This document shows positions 28,691 to 37,267 of a stretch of 64,000 nt of DNA, in pieces. Under the pieces are notes generated by a model that did not search any database, had not been told where the DNA came from, and was given only the letters and a program-made list of their open reading frames with translations. The stretch is from Rhodoferax sp. BLA1. GTDB taxonomy: Bacteria > Pseudomonadota > Gammaproteobacteria > Burkholderiales > Burkholderiaceae_C. Position 1 is the first letter of the stretch. Every line of letters begins with the position of its first letter. A program made the translations under genes and the position numbers. The stretch lies in contig NZ_SZVI01000001.1 of assembly GCF_013416775.1 (NCBI RefSeq), forward strand, positions 591,192 to 655,191, in the 5' to 3' direction.

Positions 28691-29470
28691 ATGGCACCTC
28701 TCGTCCTGATCACCGGCGCCTCCAGCGGTTTGGGGCAAGCCTTGGCCCTGCACTACGCCCGTCAGGGCTGGCAGCTGGCCCTGGTTGCTCGCCGCGGGGA
28801 TAGCATCAAATCATGGCTTAGCCCTTATGGAATAAGCGCAGATAGATATCAAATATATAGTACCGATGTAACAGATACCCAGGCGATGCAGCACATGGCA
28901 CAAGCGTGCATGGCGCGCCAGGGTGTGCCTGATGTGGTGATTGCCAATGCAGGCATCAGCATCGGTGTTGATTCGTCACGCCCCGAAGACCTGGAGGTCA
29001 TGGCGCGCATTCTGGCCACCAACGTGATGGGAACAGCCGCCACCCTCGGGCCGTTCATCCCCGCCATGGTGGCGCGCGGTTCAGGCACCTTGGTGGGCAT
29101 TGGCAGTGTGGCTGGCATCCGGGGCCTGCCCGGCCACGGGGGTTACTGCGCGAGCAAAGCGGCGGTCATCAGTTATTGCGAAAGCCTGCGCGGTGAGTTG
29201 CGCAACACAGGCGTCAAGGTCGTGACCCTGTGCCCGGGCTACGTCGCCACACCACTGACACAAAACAACGGCTACACCATGCCCTTTTTGATGCAAGCAG
29301 AGGCTTTTGCAGACAAAGCGTTCAAAGCCATCCAGGCGGGTTGCAGCTACCGGGTGATCCCGTGGCAAATGGGTGTGGTGGCGAAGGTGCTGCGCCTGCT
29401 ACCCAACGCCTTGTTTGACAAGGCTTTCGCCGGGCGCCCGCGCAAACCACGCAGCAACAACGACAACTGA
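28691..29470 (+). CDS. Short-chain dehydrogenase/reductase
   Basis: 259 residues. Classical SDR fold: NAD(P)-binding TGASSGLG at 8-15, NAG at about 86-88, catalytic Ser139 and Tyr152-x3-Lys156 (GYCASK). The arginines after the second strand (VARR, 33-36) suggest NADP preference. The substrate is unknown. Residues 39-57 (IKSWL to YQIYS) lie on a copy of the dispersed repeat at 28806-28860. The A+T-rich bases there stand out from the rest of the gene, yet the frame is intact. It follows lptC by 12 bases and is closed by a strong terminator. Confidence 0.88.
   Translation: MAPLVLITGASSGLGQALALHYARQGWQLALVARRGDSIKSWLSPYGISADRYQIYSTDVTDTQAMQHMAQACMARQGVPDVVIANAGISIGVDSSRPEDLEVMARILATNVMGTAATLGPFIPAMVARGSGTLVGIGSVAGIRGLPGHGGYCASKAAVISYCESLRGELRNTGVKVVTLCPGYVATPLTQNNGYTMPFLMQAEAFADKAFKAIQAGCSYRVIPWQMGVVAKVLRLLPNALFDKAFAGRPRKPRSNNDN
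28806..28860 (+). repeat. Dispersed palindromic repeat, copy inside the SDR gene
   Basis: A clear forward copy: GGCTTAGCCCTTATGGAATA, then AGATAGATATCAAAT. It is read in the only stop-free forward frame of the element, giving LSPYGISADRYQ against the consensus SSPYEIRASSYQ. Confidence 0.8.
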
Positions 29471-29485
29471 ATTTAGCCGCCAAAA

Positions 29486-29514
29486 CAAAAAGGGTCCCGA
29501 GGGACCCTTTTTTG
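29486..29514. terminator. Bidirectional intrinsic terminator
   Basis: GGGTCCC (29492-29498) and GGGACCC (29501-29507) pair, flanked by five A on the left and six T on the right, so it can terminate both the rightward kdsD-to-SDR transcript and the leftward RNA-binding-protein transcript. Confidence 0.85.
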
Positions 29515-29546
29515 TCAGACCGAAGTCTGAGTCAAGCAGTATGTGC

Positions 29547-29942
29547 TTAGTAGCTGCTACGGCCACCGCCGTAACCGCCGCCACCACCGCCGCCGTAACC
29601 ACCACCGCCGCCGCCAGAGCGACCGCCACCACCGTAGCCGCCACCGCCGCCGCCACCACCGAAGCCGCCGCCACCAGAGCGGGGAGCACGGGGTTCCATC
29701 GGACGGGCTTCATTGACCACGAGGCCACGACCACCGAACTGTTGGCCGTTCATGGCGTTGATGGCTGTTTGTGCTTCAGCATCGCTGCCCATTTCAACGA
29801 AACCGAAACCTTTGGAGCGGCCGGTGTCACGTTCCATCATGACTTTGGCGCTGGTAACGGAACCGTGTTGGGAGAATGCCTGTTGCAGGTCATCGTCACG
29901 GAAGGAATATGGCAGATTGCCGACGTAAAGTTTGTTGCCCAT
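29547..29942 (-). CDS. Glycine-rich RNA-binding protein (RRM)
   Basis: 131 residues. One RNA recognition motif at residues 3-80: RNP2 is LYVGNL and RNP1 is KGFGFVEM. A tail of about 45 residues is almost only Gly, Tyr, Arg and Ser. Such proteins bind single-stranded RNA and in cyanobacteria are cold-induced; the role here is unknown. GAGGAG eight bases before the ATG at 29942 sets the start. The 229-base upstream gap contains TTGACG on the minus strand (near 30092) as a possible -35, without a clear -10, so a long leader is possible. Confidence 0.92.
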   Translation of the reverse strand: MGNKLYVGNLPYSFRDDDLQQAFSQHGSVTSAKVMMERDTGRSKGFGFVEMGSDAEAQTAINAMNGQQFGGRGLVVNEARPMEPRAPRSGGGGFGGGGGGGGYGGGGRSGGGGGGYGGGGGGGYGGGRSSY

Positions 29943-30171
29943 GAAAGGACTCCTCAAAATAACTCAAAACGCGATGGAGTCCATGACCGCTGCAACCAAA
30001 CCTCTGGAGACTTAGAGAAGACGCGTAACTGGCATTCACCGCAAACCCATACCACTCCATGTAGGAGCAATATGGCGACGATGATACGTCAAGTTCCCGT
30101 TTTTCAAACTATTTTTTCATCCCTGTTGAAAATGGCATGAATCTGTCGTCCAGATACCACTGTCCTAGGGT

Positions 30172-31302
30172 TCACCCGGCTTGCGCACGCCGCTCCTGGC
30201 GCACCGGCACACGCAGGTCATCCAGGTAGTCCTGGGCGATGTTGACACCCGAGCGCACACCCAGGTCACCGACGTGCTGGGCCAGCCATTGGCGGGCGTG
30301 GCTTTGTCCCAGATCGTGCAGAGCGTTGATCAGCGGCGCATCGGTTGCCAGCTTGGTGGCTGCGCCAAGCTGCTCCAACACCTCACCACCGTCAATGCGG
30401 TGCAGCAACACATCCTTGTAATGGTCAGGGTTGAGTTTGCCTTCCTTGAGCAGGCGCTTGACAAAGTCGATTGCGCGCATTTCAGCCATCAGCGCGGCGT
30501 TGAAAGTGATTTCGTTGAGCCGATCCATGATGTCCACCGCGCTGGTGGGCAATTTGTCGCGCCGGATCGGATTGATCTGCACCAGCACAATGTCGCGGCT
30601 GGCGCATTGGTAGATCAGGGGGTGAATCGCCGGGTTGCCAACGTAGCCACCGTCCCAGTAAAACTCGCCGTCAATCTCCACCGCCTGAAACATCATGGGC
30701 AGACAGGCCGAGGCCATCACCGCGCTGGCGGTGAGGCGTTCACCCGAAAACACCTCGGCCTTCCCTGTGCTCACCTTGGTGGCCACCACAAACACCTTGA
30801 GATCCTTGAACGCGGCCAGTCGTTCAAAATCAATCTGACGCTCGACAAAATCCTTCAGCGGATTGATGTCTAGCGGATTGCTCTGATAAGGCGACATTGA
30901 CCCCGACCAGGCGCGCGCCATCGCGTCAGCCCATTGTCCGGTGGGAGAGCTGTCCAGCCCTGTCAAACCGAACATCAAGTCAAACGGCGCACGCTGCGCC
31001 TGGCTGAGGGCGCCCATGGCCACGATGCCGTTCCAGAAATTGGCCAGCGACTCGCGCGCGGCTTCACGCGCCGTCACACGGGATCGCCCTTGAGCCTGCG
31101 CCAGGCCGTGCGCCAGGGCCACAGCGTTCATGGCGCCAGCGCTGGTGCCGCTGATGCCTTCGATGTCGATGCGCGGGTCTTGCAACAGCACATCCAGCAC
31201 CCCCCAGGTGAAGGCACCGTGTGAGCCGCCGCCTTGCAGACCCAGGTTGATGCGGTGTGTGTGTGCCCCAACTGCGGGCGGGTGATCAGGATGCGTGTAC
31301 AT
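30172..31302 (-). CDS. Patatin-like phospholipase
   Basis: 376 residues. The patatin domain (about 18-235) has the oxyanion loop GLQGGGSHGAF, the nucleophile elbow GTSAG with Ser54, and the dyad aspartate Asp217 in WDGGYVG. It probably hydrolyses phospholipid or other acyl esters in the cytoplasm or at the membrane; no signal peptide is seen. The remaining 140 residues are not recognised. It is divergent from the small lipoprotein gene across 224 bases that contain a repeat copy. Confidence 0.9.
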   Translation of the reverse strand: MYTHPDHPPAVGAHTHRINLGLQGGGSHGAFTWGVLDVLLQDPRIDIEGISGTSAGAMNAVALAHGLAQAQGRSRVTAREAARESLANFWNGIVAMGALSQAQRAPFDLMFGLTGLDSSPTGQWADAMARAWSGSMSPYQSNPLDINPLKDFVERQIDFERLAAFKDLKVFVVATKVSTGKAEVFSGERLTASAVMASACLPMMFQAVEIDGEFYWDGGYVGNPAIHPLIYQCASRDIVLVQINPIRRDKLPTSAVDIMDRLNEITFNAALMAEMRAIDFVKRLLKEGKLNPDHYKDVLLHRIDGGEVLEQLGAATKLATDAPLINALHDLGQSHARQWLAQHVGDLGVRSGVNIAQDYLDDLRVPVRQERRAQAG

Positions 31303-31370
31303 GGCTTGAGCTTAGCAGCACCCCAACGCTCCCCTGCCAGACAGCTTGGCGAGCCCACCGACAACACGTC

Positions 31371-31432
31371 AAAACGCTATCAAATGCAAAGCTAATATCC
31401 CTTTATTGATAAGGGCCTGAAGGGTATTTTTC
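31371..31432 (-). repeat. Dispersed palindromic repeat, patatin/lipoprotein divergent gap
   Basis: Reverse copy: CGCTATCAAATGCAAAGC, ATATCCCTTTATTGATAAGG, then GCCTGAAGGGTATTTTTCAC. One of few copies found 5' to both neighbouring genes. Confidence 0.75.
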
Positions 31433-31526
31433 ACATAGTAGGCCTGCGATTACTTTCGCAATCCAGGCAGCGGTGCTAAAGTTGTAACAGACGAGTAGGG
31501 TTGACAAAACCGGCAGGTGAGGGCAC

Positions 31527-31667
31527 ATGAAAGACTTGCAACAACTGGTCAAAGGGGGCGCAGCGCTGATGGCAGTTTTGCTGTGTTCCTGCCAGCCCCT
31601 TTCTGATGGGGTGGCCCGCAATGTCGGAGCATTTGCTTTGGCCATGCGGCCGATTGAAAGCCGCTGA
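31527..31667 (+). CDS. Small lipoprotein coupled to a diguanylate cyclase
   Basis: 46 residues: MKDLQQLVKGG, a hydrophobic stretch AALMAVLLCSC, and a short mature part ending MRPIESR. The cysteine after VLLCS suits a lipobox. AGGTGAGGG four bases before the ATG is a strong ribosome site. The stop overlaps the next start as TGATG, so the two are translationally coupled. No family is recognised. It could be a periplasmic or outer-membrane-tethered regulator of the cyclase, or only a leader peptide. Confidence 0.6.
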   Translation: MKDLQQLVKGGAALMAVLLCSCQPLSDGVARNVGAFALAMRPIESR

Positions 31668-33868
31668 TGCGCCACTTCCTGCACCACCTGCTGCTGGGCA
31701 GTTTGCGCCGTCAACTGGTGAGCGGCACGGTGCTGTGCGTCGCCCTGACGCTGTCAGCCTTGGTCTGGGATCTGACACGCCGCCAGCAGGAAGCACTGCT
31801 TGCCGTTCAGCCCAGCCAGACTGCGGCTTTGGCTGATGCGGCCTTGCAGGCGCACCTGGCGCAGCTGACTCGTGATGGTGTGATTTATGTGCTGTTGGGC
31901 ACCGTGCTGGCCGCTTTTTTTTCAGTGGCTGCCAGCGGGCTGCTGGCGCGTCGGCGGGCAGCCACCACTGGGCTTGTCCCTGTGGTCGAGCCTGCCGTGC
32001 AGCACGCCGAGGAAAACAGCGAGGCTTTTAAAAGTCTGATTCTGGATTCGGTGGCGGCCGGGGTGGCGGTGATTGATCACCATGGCAGCATCCTGGCGGT
32101 GAATGAACAATGGCGGCGTTTTGCGCCGGACCACAGGCCTGCGTCCGACCAAGCTGGGCCACACACCACCATCGGCGCCAACTATCTGCAAGCCTGTGGC
32201 GTCACCTACACCAGCGACAACCCGACTTTGGGGCAGGTGCGCGAGGGTGTTGAGGCCGTGCTGGCTGGCCGATCAACCCACTTCTGTCTGGACTACCCCA
32301 CCGATTCGCCCGACCAGCAGCGCTGGTTCTGCATGGTGGTGCGGCCTTTGCACCTGCATACCCACGGTGGGGCGGTGATCACCTGCACCGATATCAGCGC
32401 CACCAAGCTGACCGAACGCCGGGAGCAGTTTCGCGGCCATATCCTGGAGCTGATGACCGGAGATGCCAGGCTGCCAGATGTGTTGCGCGCGATGGTGCTG
32501 GGCGTGGAGCAGCTGCACCCCGCCATGCTGTGCAGCATTGTTCTGCTCGACATCCAGGGACGGCATTTGGAGTGCTCTATCGCACCGAGCCTGCCCGATT
32601 TCTACAACCAGGCCCTGGTGGGCCTGGTCATTGGTGTTGGCCAAGGCTCGTGTGGCACGGCCGCTGCCACCGGTCAACGTGTCATTGTGGAGGACATCGC
32701 CACCCACCCCTACTGGGCCAACTACAAGGCACTGGCTTTGCAAGCGGGACTGCGTGCCTGCTGGTCGCAGCCGGTGCGGTCCTCCAGCGGGCGGGTGCTG
32801 GGCACCTTCGCCATTTACCACCGCCAGGTCAATTCGCCAGCGCCCCATGACATTGCCCTGATCGAGCAGTCTGCCCACCTGGTCAGCATTGCGCTGGATC
32901 AAAAGGCCACCCAGGACGCTTTGCGGGCCAGCGAAGACATGTTCCGCACCTTGTTCGAAACCCTGCCCACCGGCGTTTTGTACCAGAACCTCGACGGCGT
33001 CATCACCTCGGCCAACCCGGCGGCGCAGCGGCTGCTGGGCCTGACGCTGGACCAGTTGCAAGGCACCACCTGCACCGACCCGCGCTGGCGCGCCATCCAC
33101 GAAGACGGCAGTGATTTCCCCGGTGAACAACACCCCATATCTAGGGCGCTCAGGACCGGCCAACCGGTACGCAACGTGATCATGGGTATTGCCGTGCCTG
33201 AACGCGATTACGTCTGGCTGCTGGTCAGTGCCATGCCCTTGTTCAAAGACGGCAAGCTGGCCCAAGCCTATGTGGTGTTTGAGGATGTGACCGACCGCCA
33301 TGAGATGGAGCAGCAGGTCAGACACATGGCTTTTTACGACGCACTGACACAGCTGCCCAACCGGCGACTGCTGACCGACCGGCTGGCCCAAGCCATCACC
33401 GCAAGCCGACGCAGCGGCTGTTATGGCGCCATGATGTACATCGACCTGGACAACTTCAAACCGATCAATGACCGGCATGGCCACGAGTTGGGTGACATGT
33501 TGTTGAGTGAGCTGGCGCGGCGCCTGAAAGCCTGCGTGCGCGAGGTCGACACCGTGGCACGCATCGGAGGTGACGAGTTTGTGGTCATGCTGACCGACTT
33601 GGCGGTGGATGCTGGTGCCTCCACAGCGCAAGCCCAGGTCGTTGCGGGCAAGATACTGACAAGCTTGGCCGAGCCTTATGTGCTGATCTTCTGCGACACC
33701 GGTGATCAGACCTGCGATGTGGGACACCGCTGCACGGCCAGCATCGGTGTCACCCTGTTCTCACACCGCGACACCAGCCAGGCGCAGATATTGCATCGGG
33801 CAGATGTCGCGATGTACCAGGCCAAGGGCGAAGGTCGCAACCGGGTGCGGTTTTTTGAGGCGCCTTGA
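31667..33868 (+). CDS. Membrane diguanylate cyclase with PAS and GAF domains
   Basis: 733 residues. Two membrane helices at about 16-35 and 72-95 enclose a short periplasmic loop. Then come a PAS-like region (about 118-240), a GAF domain (about 260-415, with VIGVGQGSCGTAAATGQ), a second PAS domain (about 425-550), and a GGDEF domain with intact GGDEF at 634-638. It should make c-di-GMP. No EAL domain follows. Its start codon overlaps the stop of a 46-residue lipoprotein. The sensed signal is unknown. Confidence 0.92.
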   Translation: MRHFLHHLLLGSLRRQLVSGTVLCVALTLSALVWDLTRRQQEALLAVQPSQTAALADAALQAHLAQLTRDGVIYVLLGTVLAAFFSVAASGLLARRRAATTGLVPVVEPAVQHAEENSEAFKSLILDSVAAGVAVIDHHGSILAVNEQWRRFAPDHRPASDQAGPHTTIGANYLQACGVTYTSDNPTLGQVREGVEAVLAGRSTHFCLDYPTDSPDQQRWFCMVVRPLHLHTHGGAVITCTDISATKLTERREQFRGHILELMTGDARLPDVLRAMVLGVEQLHPAMLCSIVLLDIQGRHLECSIAPSLPDFYNQALVGLVIGVGQGSCGTAAATGQRVIVEDIATHPYWANYKALALQAGLRACWSQPVRSSSGRVLGTFAIYHRQVNSPAPHDIALIEQSAHLVSIALDQKATQDALRASEDMFRTLFETLPTGVLYQNLDGVITSANPAAQRLLGLTLDQLQGTTCTDPRWRAIHEDGSDFPGEQHPISRALRTGQPVRNVIMGIAVPERDYVWLLVSAMPLFKDGKLAQAYVVFEDVTDRHEMEQQVRHMAFYDALTQLPNRRLLTDRLAQAITASRRSGCYGAMMYIDLDNFKPINDRHGHELGDMLLSELARRLKACVREVDTVARIGGDEFVVMLTDLAVDAGASTAQAQVVAGKILTSLAEPYVLIFCDTGDQTCDVGHRCTASIGVTLFSHRDTSQAQILHRADVAMYQAKGEGRNRVRFFEAP

Positions 33869-33901
33869 CGCAGGATTTGAAAGCGCGGCCCGCTGCGACG
33901 C

Positions 33902-35389
33902 TCAAGCCAGCCTGAGTGCCAGGTAGATCTTGACACCATCGCGCAGCACCAGCAGTGCCACCGACTTGCCAGCCTGCTGCACCGCCGTGTCGACCTGGGC
34001 CAACGTGCTCACGGTCTGGCCATTGATCGCCAGCAGCAGATCACCGGGTTGAACACCTGCCCGGTCAGCCGCAGCGGCCACACCCTCAATCAGCAAGCCC
34101 GCATCGCTGGTGGGGCCGGGTTTGTCAGCTACTTTCGGCTGACGCAACAGCAGACCGAGCCGGTCCACCGGTCTGGATGCGACGGTGGCAGTGGCTACCG
34201 GCTGGGTCACCGGCACGGTCGCATCACCCAGCTGGACCTGCATCGTGCGCGTGGCGCCCTTGCGCCACACGTTCAGTTCCAAACGGTCACCTGGCTGCGC
34301 CAAACTCACGCTGGCAGAGAGGTCGCCCGAAAACTCGATCACCTTGCCGTTGACCGCCAGCACAACATCGCTGTCCTGCAGACCCGCCCGTTCGGCCGCG
34401 CTGCCTTTTTCCACATTGAGCACCAGCGCTCCGGCCGGTTTGCCCAGTTTGAAAGCTTCCGCCAGTGTTTGGTTGACATCCTGCACCTCCACCCCCAGCT
34501 TGGCGTGGCGTACCTTGCCGGTACTCAGGATCTGCTGTTGGATACGCTGCGCTACCGCCATCGGAATGGCAAAGGACAAACCCTGGTAACCCCCCGTTTT
34601 GGTGAAGATTTGCGAGTTGATGCCAATGACTTCGCCCCGCATATTGATCAGCGGCCCACCCGAATTGCCCGGATTGACGGCCGCATCCGTCTGGATGAAC
34701 GAGACCGAACCGTCCCCCGGCAAAGAGCGCCGGGTGGCGCTGATGACACCCGCCGTGACCGTGCTTTCGAACCCGAAGGGAGAGCCGATGGCCAGCACCC
34801 ATTCACCGACCTGCGGCGGGGTTGATGCCGTGGTGGGGGCAACCTTCAAATCACGTGCCTCAATTTTCAGCACGGCGATGTCGGTGCGCTTGTCCGTGCC
34901 CAGAACCTTGGCCATGAATTCTCTGCGGTCGGTCAGTTTGACCACCACCTCTTCCGCATCACTCACCACATGGGCGTTGGTCAGAATCACACCCTCCGAG
35001 CTGACGATGAAACCGGAACCCTCTCCGCGCACAGGAATGTTCAACTGCGACGGCAAACCACCAAAACGCTTCTGAAACCCGCGCAGAAAGTCACTCACCG
35101 CGTCATCCTCCTGGGATCTTTCCGCCTCATTGCCTGGGTCCTGTGCGGCGTCGCCCGCCGTCGACACCTTGCGTGTGCCCCGCACACTGATGTTCACCAC
35201 GGTCGGCGCAAACTGCGCCACGATGCTGGTCATGTCAGGCAGTGCCGTGGCGCGTGGTCCGGCCTGGGCAGCGCTGGGCAAGCTCTGGGCGGGGCTGTTC
35301 TGGGCGACAGCCAGACAACTCAAGCCCGCCAAAACGAGACTCGCCATCACCCGCGATGGGCGCAGTTGGAGAAAACGCAGGAATTTCAA
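33902..35389 (-). CDS. Periplasmic serine endoprotease of the HtrA/Do family
   Basis: About 495 residues; a DegP/DegQ-type protease-chaperone for misfolded envelope proteins. The catalytic triad is His140 (TNAHVVSD), Asp170 (TDIAVLKIE) and Ser243 (NPGNSGGP); two PDZ domains follow (about 290-380 and 400-490). The start is unsettled. TTG at 35389 gives a positively charged signal peptide (LKFLRFLQLRPSR then hydrophobic), ATG at 35347 lacks positive charge, and the frame is open to 35476. The usual rseA/mucD neighbours are absent. Confidence 0.9.
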   Translation of the reverse strand: MKFLRFLQLRPSRVMASLVLAGLSCLAVAQNSPAQSLPSAAQAGPRATALPDMTSIVAQFAPTVVNISVRGTRKVSTAGDAAQDPGNEAERSQEDDAVSDFLRGFQKRFGGLPSQLNIPVRGEGSGFIVSSEGVILTNAHVVSDAEEVVVKLTDRREFMAKVLGTDKRTDIAVLKIEARDLKVAPTTASTPPQVGEWVLAIGSPFGFESTVTAGVISATRRSLPGDGSVSFIQTDAAVNPGNSGGPLINMRGEVIGINSQIFTKTGGYQGLSFAIPMAVAQRIQQQILSTGKVRHAKLGVEVQDVNQTLAEAFKLGKPAGALVLNVEKGSAAERAGLQDSDVVLAVNGKVIEFSGDLSASVSLAQPGDRLELNVWRKGATRTMQVQLGDATVPVTQPVATATVASRPVDRLGLLLRQPKVADKPGPTSDAGLLIEGVAAAADRAGVQPGDLLLAINGQTVSTLAQVDTAVQQAGKSVALLVLRDGVKIYLALRLA

Positions 35390-35603
35390 AGTGGATCCAT
35401 TCAAAGTGAAGTACAGACAAGACAGGGCGCCAAAACAAGCCGCACCCAAAGCCCGTGATGTTCCGCCATGACCCACGGTGTGTCATGTCGCTGCGGTGAA
35501 GCCAACGTAAAGTTGGCGCTTTTAACGGGACATTCAGCCCGCCAGGCGGGTCAAAAAGACACAACACATCGGTGGCTGCGCGATAACCCTACAATGCGCG
35601 CTG

Positions 35604-35790
35604 TCATTGGGGAGTAGCCGCCCTTCTTCATTGAGAGGGGCTTGCGTCAACAGACTTGTCTGGCCGGTTTCGGCCAACATGGCGCAAGCAGAGTCCTGCA
35701 ACAGGATTTTGGCGAGACCTTTGGCTGCGCACCTCCGTTTTTGGCCGGGGATGCTGCGCAGTCATTGGTTTTGTTTGTCCGGCCGGAGAC
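35604..35790 (+). promoter_or_regulatory. yybP-ykoY family manganese riboswitch
   Basis: The leader begins ATTGGGGAGTAGCCG and continues to GAGACCTTTGGCTGCGC and GGCCGGAGACCCTC, just before the ATG. These segments match the E. coli alx/mntP leaders as I remember them. The class senses Mn2+ and, in proteobacteria, releases the ribosome site. Here GGAGAC at the 3' end is that site. TACAAT at 35590-35595 is a likely -10. The downstream gene is a predicted Mn2+ exporter, which agrees. Confidence 0.85.
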
Positions 35791-35794
35791 CCTC

Positions 35795-36352
35795 ATGGAA
35801 GCTTTTCTTGTATCCACCGGCATCGTTGCCCTTGCCGAGATGGGTGACAAAACCCAACTGTTGGCACTCATTCTGGCGGCGCGTTTTCGCCAGCCCTGGC
35901 CGATTGTCCTGGGTATTTTTGTCGCCACCCTGGCCAACCACGCGCTGGCCGGGGCCGCCGGAGCCTGGGTCACCACGGTGCTCGGGCCGGACATGCTGCG
36001 CTGGGTGCTGGGTGGCTCGTTCATCGCGATGGCTGCCTGGATGCTGATCCCCGACAAGATCGATGACAGCGACGCCCCCGCCAAACCACGTTTTGGTGTG
36101 TTTGGCACCACGGTGGTGGCATTTTTTCTGGCCGAGATGGGCGACAAGACCCAGATCGCCACGGTGATGCTGGCCGCGCAGTACCAAGCCTACTACTGGG
36201 TGATTGCCGGTACCACGGTGGGCATGATGCTGGCCAATGCGCCGGTGGTCTGGCTCGGTGAACGCATGACACGCCTGGTGCCACTGCGTGTGGTGCATGT
36301 GGTCTCGGCGCTGATTTTTGCGGGCTTGGGTTTGTGGGCGCTGCTGGGGTGA
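35795..36352 (+). CDS. GDT1/TMEM165 (UPF0016) family manganese exporter
   Basis: 185 residues, six predicted helices in two repeats. Each repeat holds the family motif: EMGDKTQLLAL at about residues 15-25 and EMGDKTQIATV in the second half. The family exports Mn2+ (or exchanges Ca2+/Mn2+ for protons); bacterial members such as MneA and MntX detoxify manganese. The yybP-ykoY riboswitch immediately upstream supports this. ATG 35795 follows CCGGAGACCCTC. The frame is open upstream only because it crosses the riboswitch. Confidence 0.92.
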   Translation: MEAFLVSTGIVALAEMGDKTQLLALILAARFRQPWPIVLGIFVATLANHALAGAAGAWVTTVLGPDMLRWVLGGSFIAMAAWMLIPDKIDDSDAPAKPRFGVFGTTVVAFFLAEMGDKTQIATVMLAAQYQAYYWVIAGTTVGMMLANAPVVWLGERMTRLVPLRVVHVVSALIFAGLGLWALLG

Positions 36353-36420
36353 TGTTGGCGCGCTGAACCGACGAGCCAGTGAGGGTGCGGGTCGAACCGG
36401 TCCGCCCGACCACTTATACG

Positions 36421-36474
36421 TCAAAAGTGCCTCTAGCCCTTATGAAACAAGGGCAAACAGCTATCAAATCAAAA
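36421..36474 (+). repeat. Dispersed palindromic repeat, exporter/hyi convergent gap
   Basis: Near-consensus forward copy: GCCTCTAGCCCTTATGAAAC, AAGGGCAAACAGCTATCAAA. The hyi stop codon (36475-36477) directly abuts it. Confidence 0.85.
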
Positions 36475-37251
36475 TCACCTGAGGTTTTGCAGCCAGCCCA
36501 GCCCGGCTTCAGTCTGGGTCAGAGGATGGTACTCACAGCCGATCCAGCCGCTGTAGCCAATGTGGTCCAGGTGCTTGAACAGGTAGGGGAAATTGATCTC
36601 GCCGGTGCCGGGTTCGTGGCGGCCCGGGTTGTCGGCCAGCTGCATGTGGCCGATGCGCGCCAGGTGCCGTTGTAGTGTGGCCGCCAGCTCACCTTCCATG
36701 CGTTGGGCATGGTAGATGTCGTACTGGACAAACGCGTTGTCAGCACCCAGCTCATCCAAAAGCGCCACGGCTTGTGCCGTGTGGTTAACCACAAACCCAG
36801 GCATGTCAAAGGTGTTGATCGGCTCCAGCAGCATGCGCAGGCCAGCCGCTTTGAACTCGCCCGCGCAGTAACGCAGGTTCTCCACCAAAGTCTGATGGAC
36901 CAGCGCTTCATTCACACCAGCAGGCGCTTTGCCCGCCAGGCAGTTGAGTTGTGACACACCCAGCGCCTGGGCGTAACGGATACCGGTGGCCACACTGGCG
37001 CGAAACGCCTCGCAGCGGCCCGGGTGGCAGGCCAGGCCCCGGTCACCCGCGTCCCAGTCACCCGCAGGCAGGTTGTGCAACACCAGCTGCAGGCCAAAGG
37101 CATCCAGCCGCGTCTTGATCTCGGCGGCAGGCCAAGCATACGGAAACAAAAACTCCACCGCGGTGAACCCGGCACACGCCGCCCACTCGAAGCGATCCAG
37201 AAACGGCACCTCGGTGAACAGGAACGTCAGGTTGGCAGCAAATCGGGGCAT
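36475..37251 (-). CDS. hyi: Hydroxypyruvate isomerase
   Basis: 258 residues; an AP-endonuclease-type TIM barrel that interconverts hydroxypyruvate and tartronate semialdehyde. Motifs include the start PRFAANLTFLFTE, VEFLFPYAW, LLEPINTFDMPGF, FVQYDIYHAQRMEGEL, IGHMQLADNPGRHEPGTGE and IGCEYHPL. The metal/catalytic glutamates lie in LEPIN and GCEY. The Met at 37251 is preferred because the family starts there; the frame runs on to 37308. No gcl or glxR neighbour is present, so the gene stands alone. Confidence 0.93.
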   Translation of the reverse strand: MPRFAANLTFLFTEVPFLDRFEWAACAGFTAVEFLFPYAWPAAEIKTRLDAFGLQLVLHNLPAGDWDAGDRGLACHPGRCEAFRASVATGIRYAQALGVSQLNCLAGKAPAGVNEALVHQTLVENLRYCAGEFKAAGLRMLLEPINTFDMPGFVVNHTAQAVALLDELGADNAFVQYDIYHAQRMEGELAATLQRHLARIGHMQLADNPGRHEPGTGEINFPYLFKHLDHIGYSGWIGCEYHPLTQTEAGLGWLQNLR

Positions 37252-37267
37252 GGTGCGTCTGGAGGGG

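Noticed and set aside
32273..33727. 484-residue minus-strand frame opposite the PAS/GAF/GGDEF gene
   Set aside because: Antisense shadow; the plus strand carries an intact GGDEF domain.
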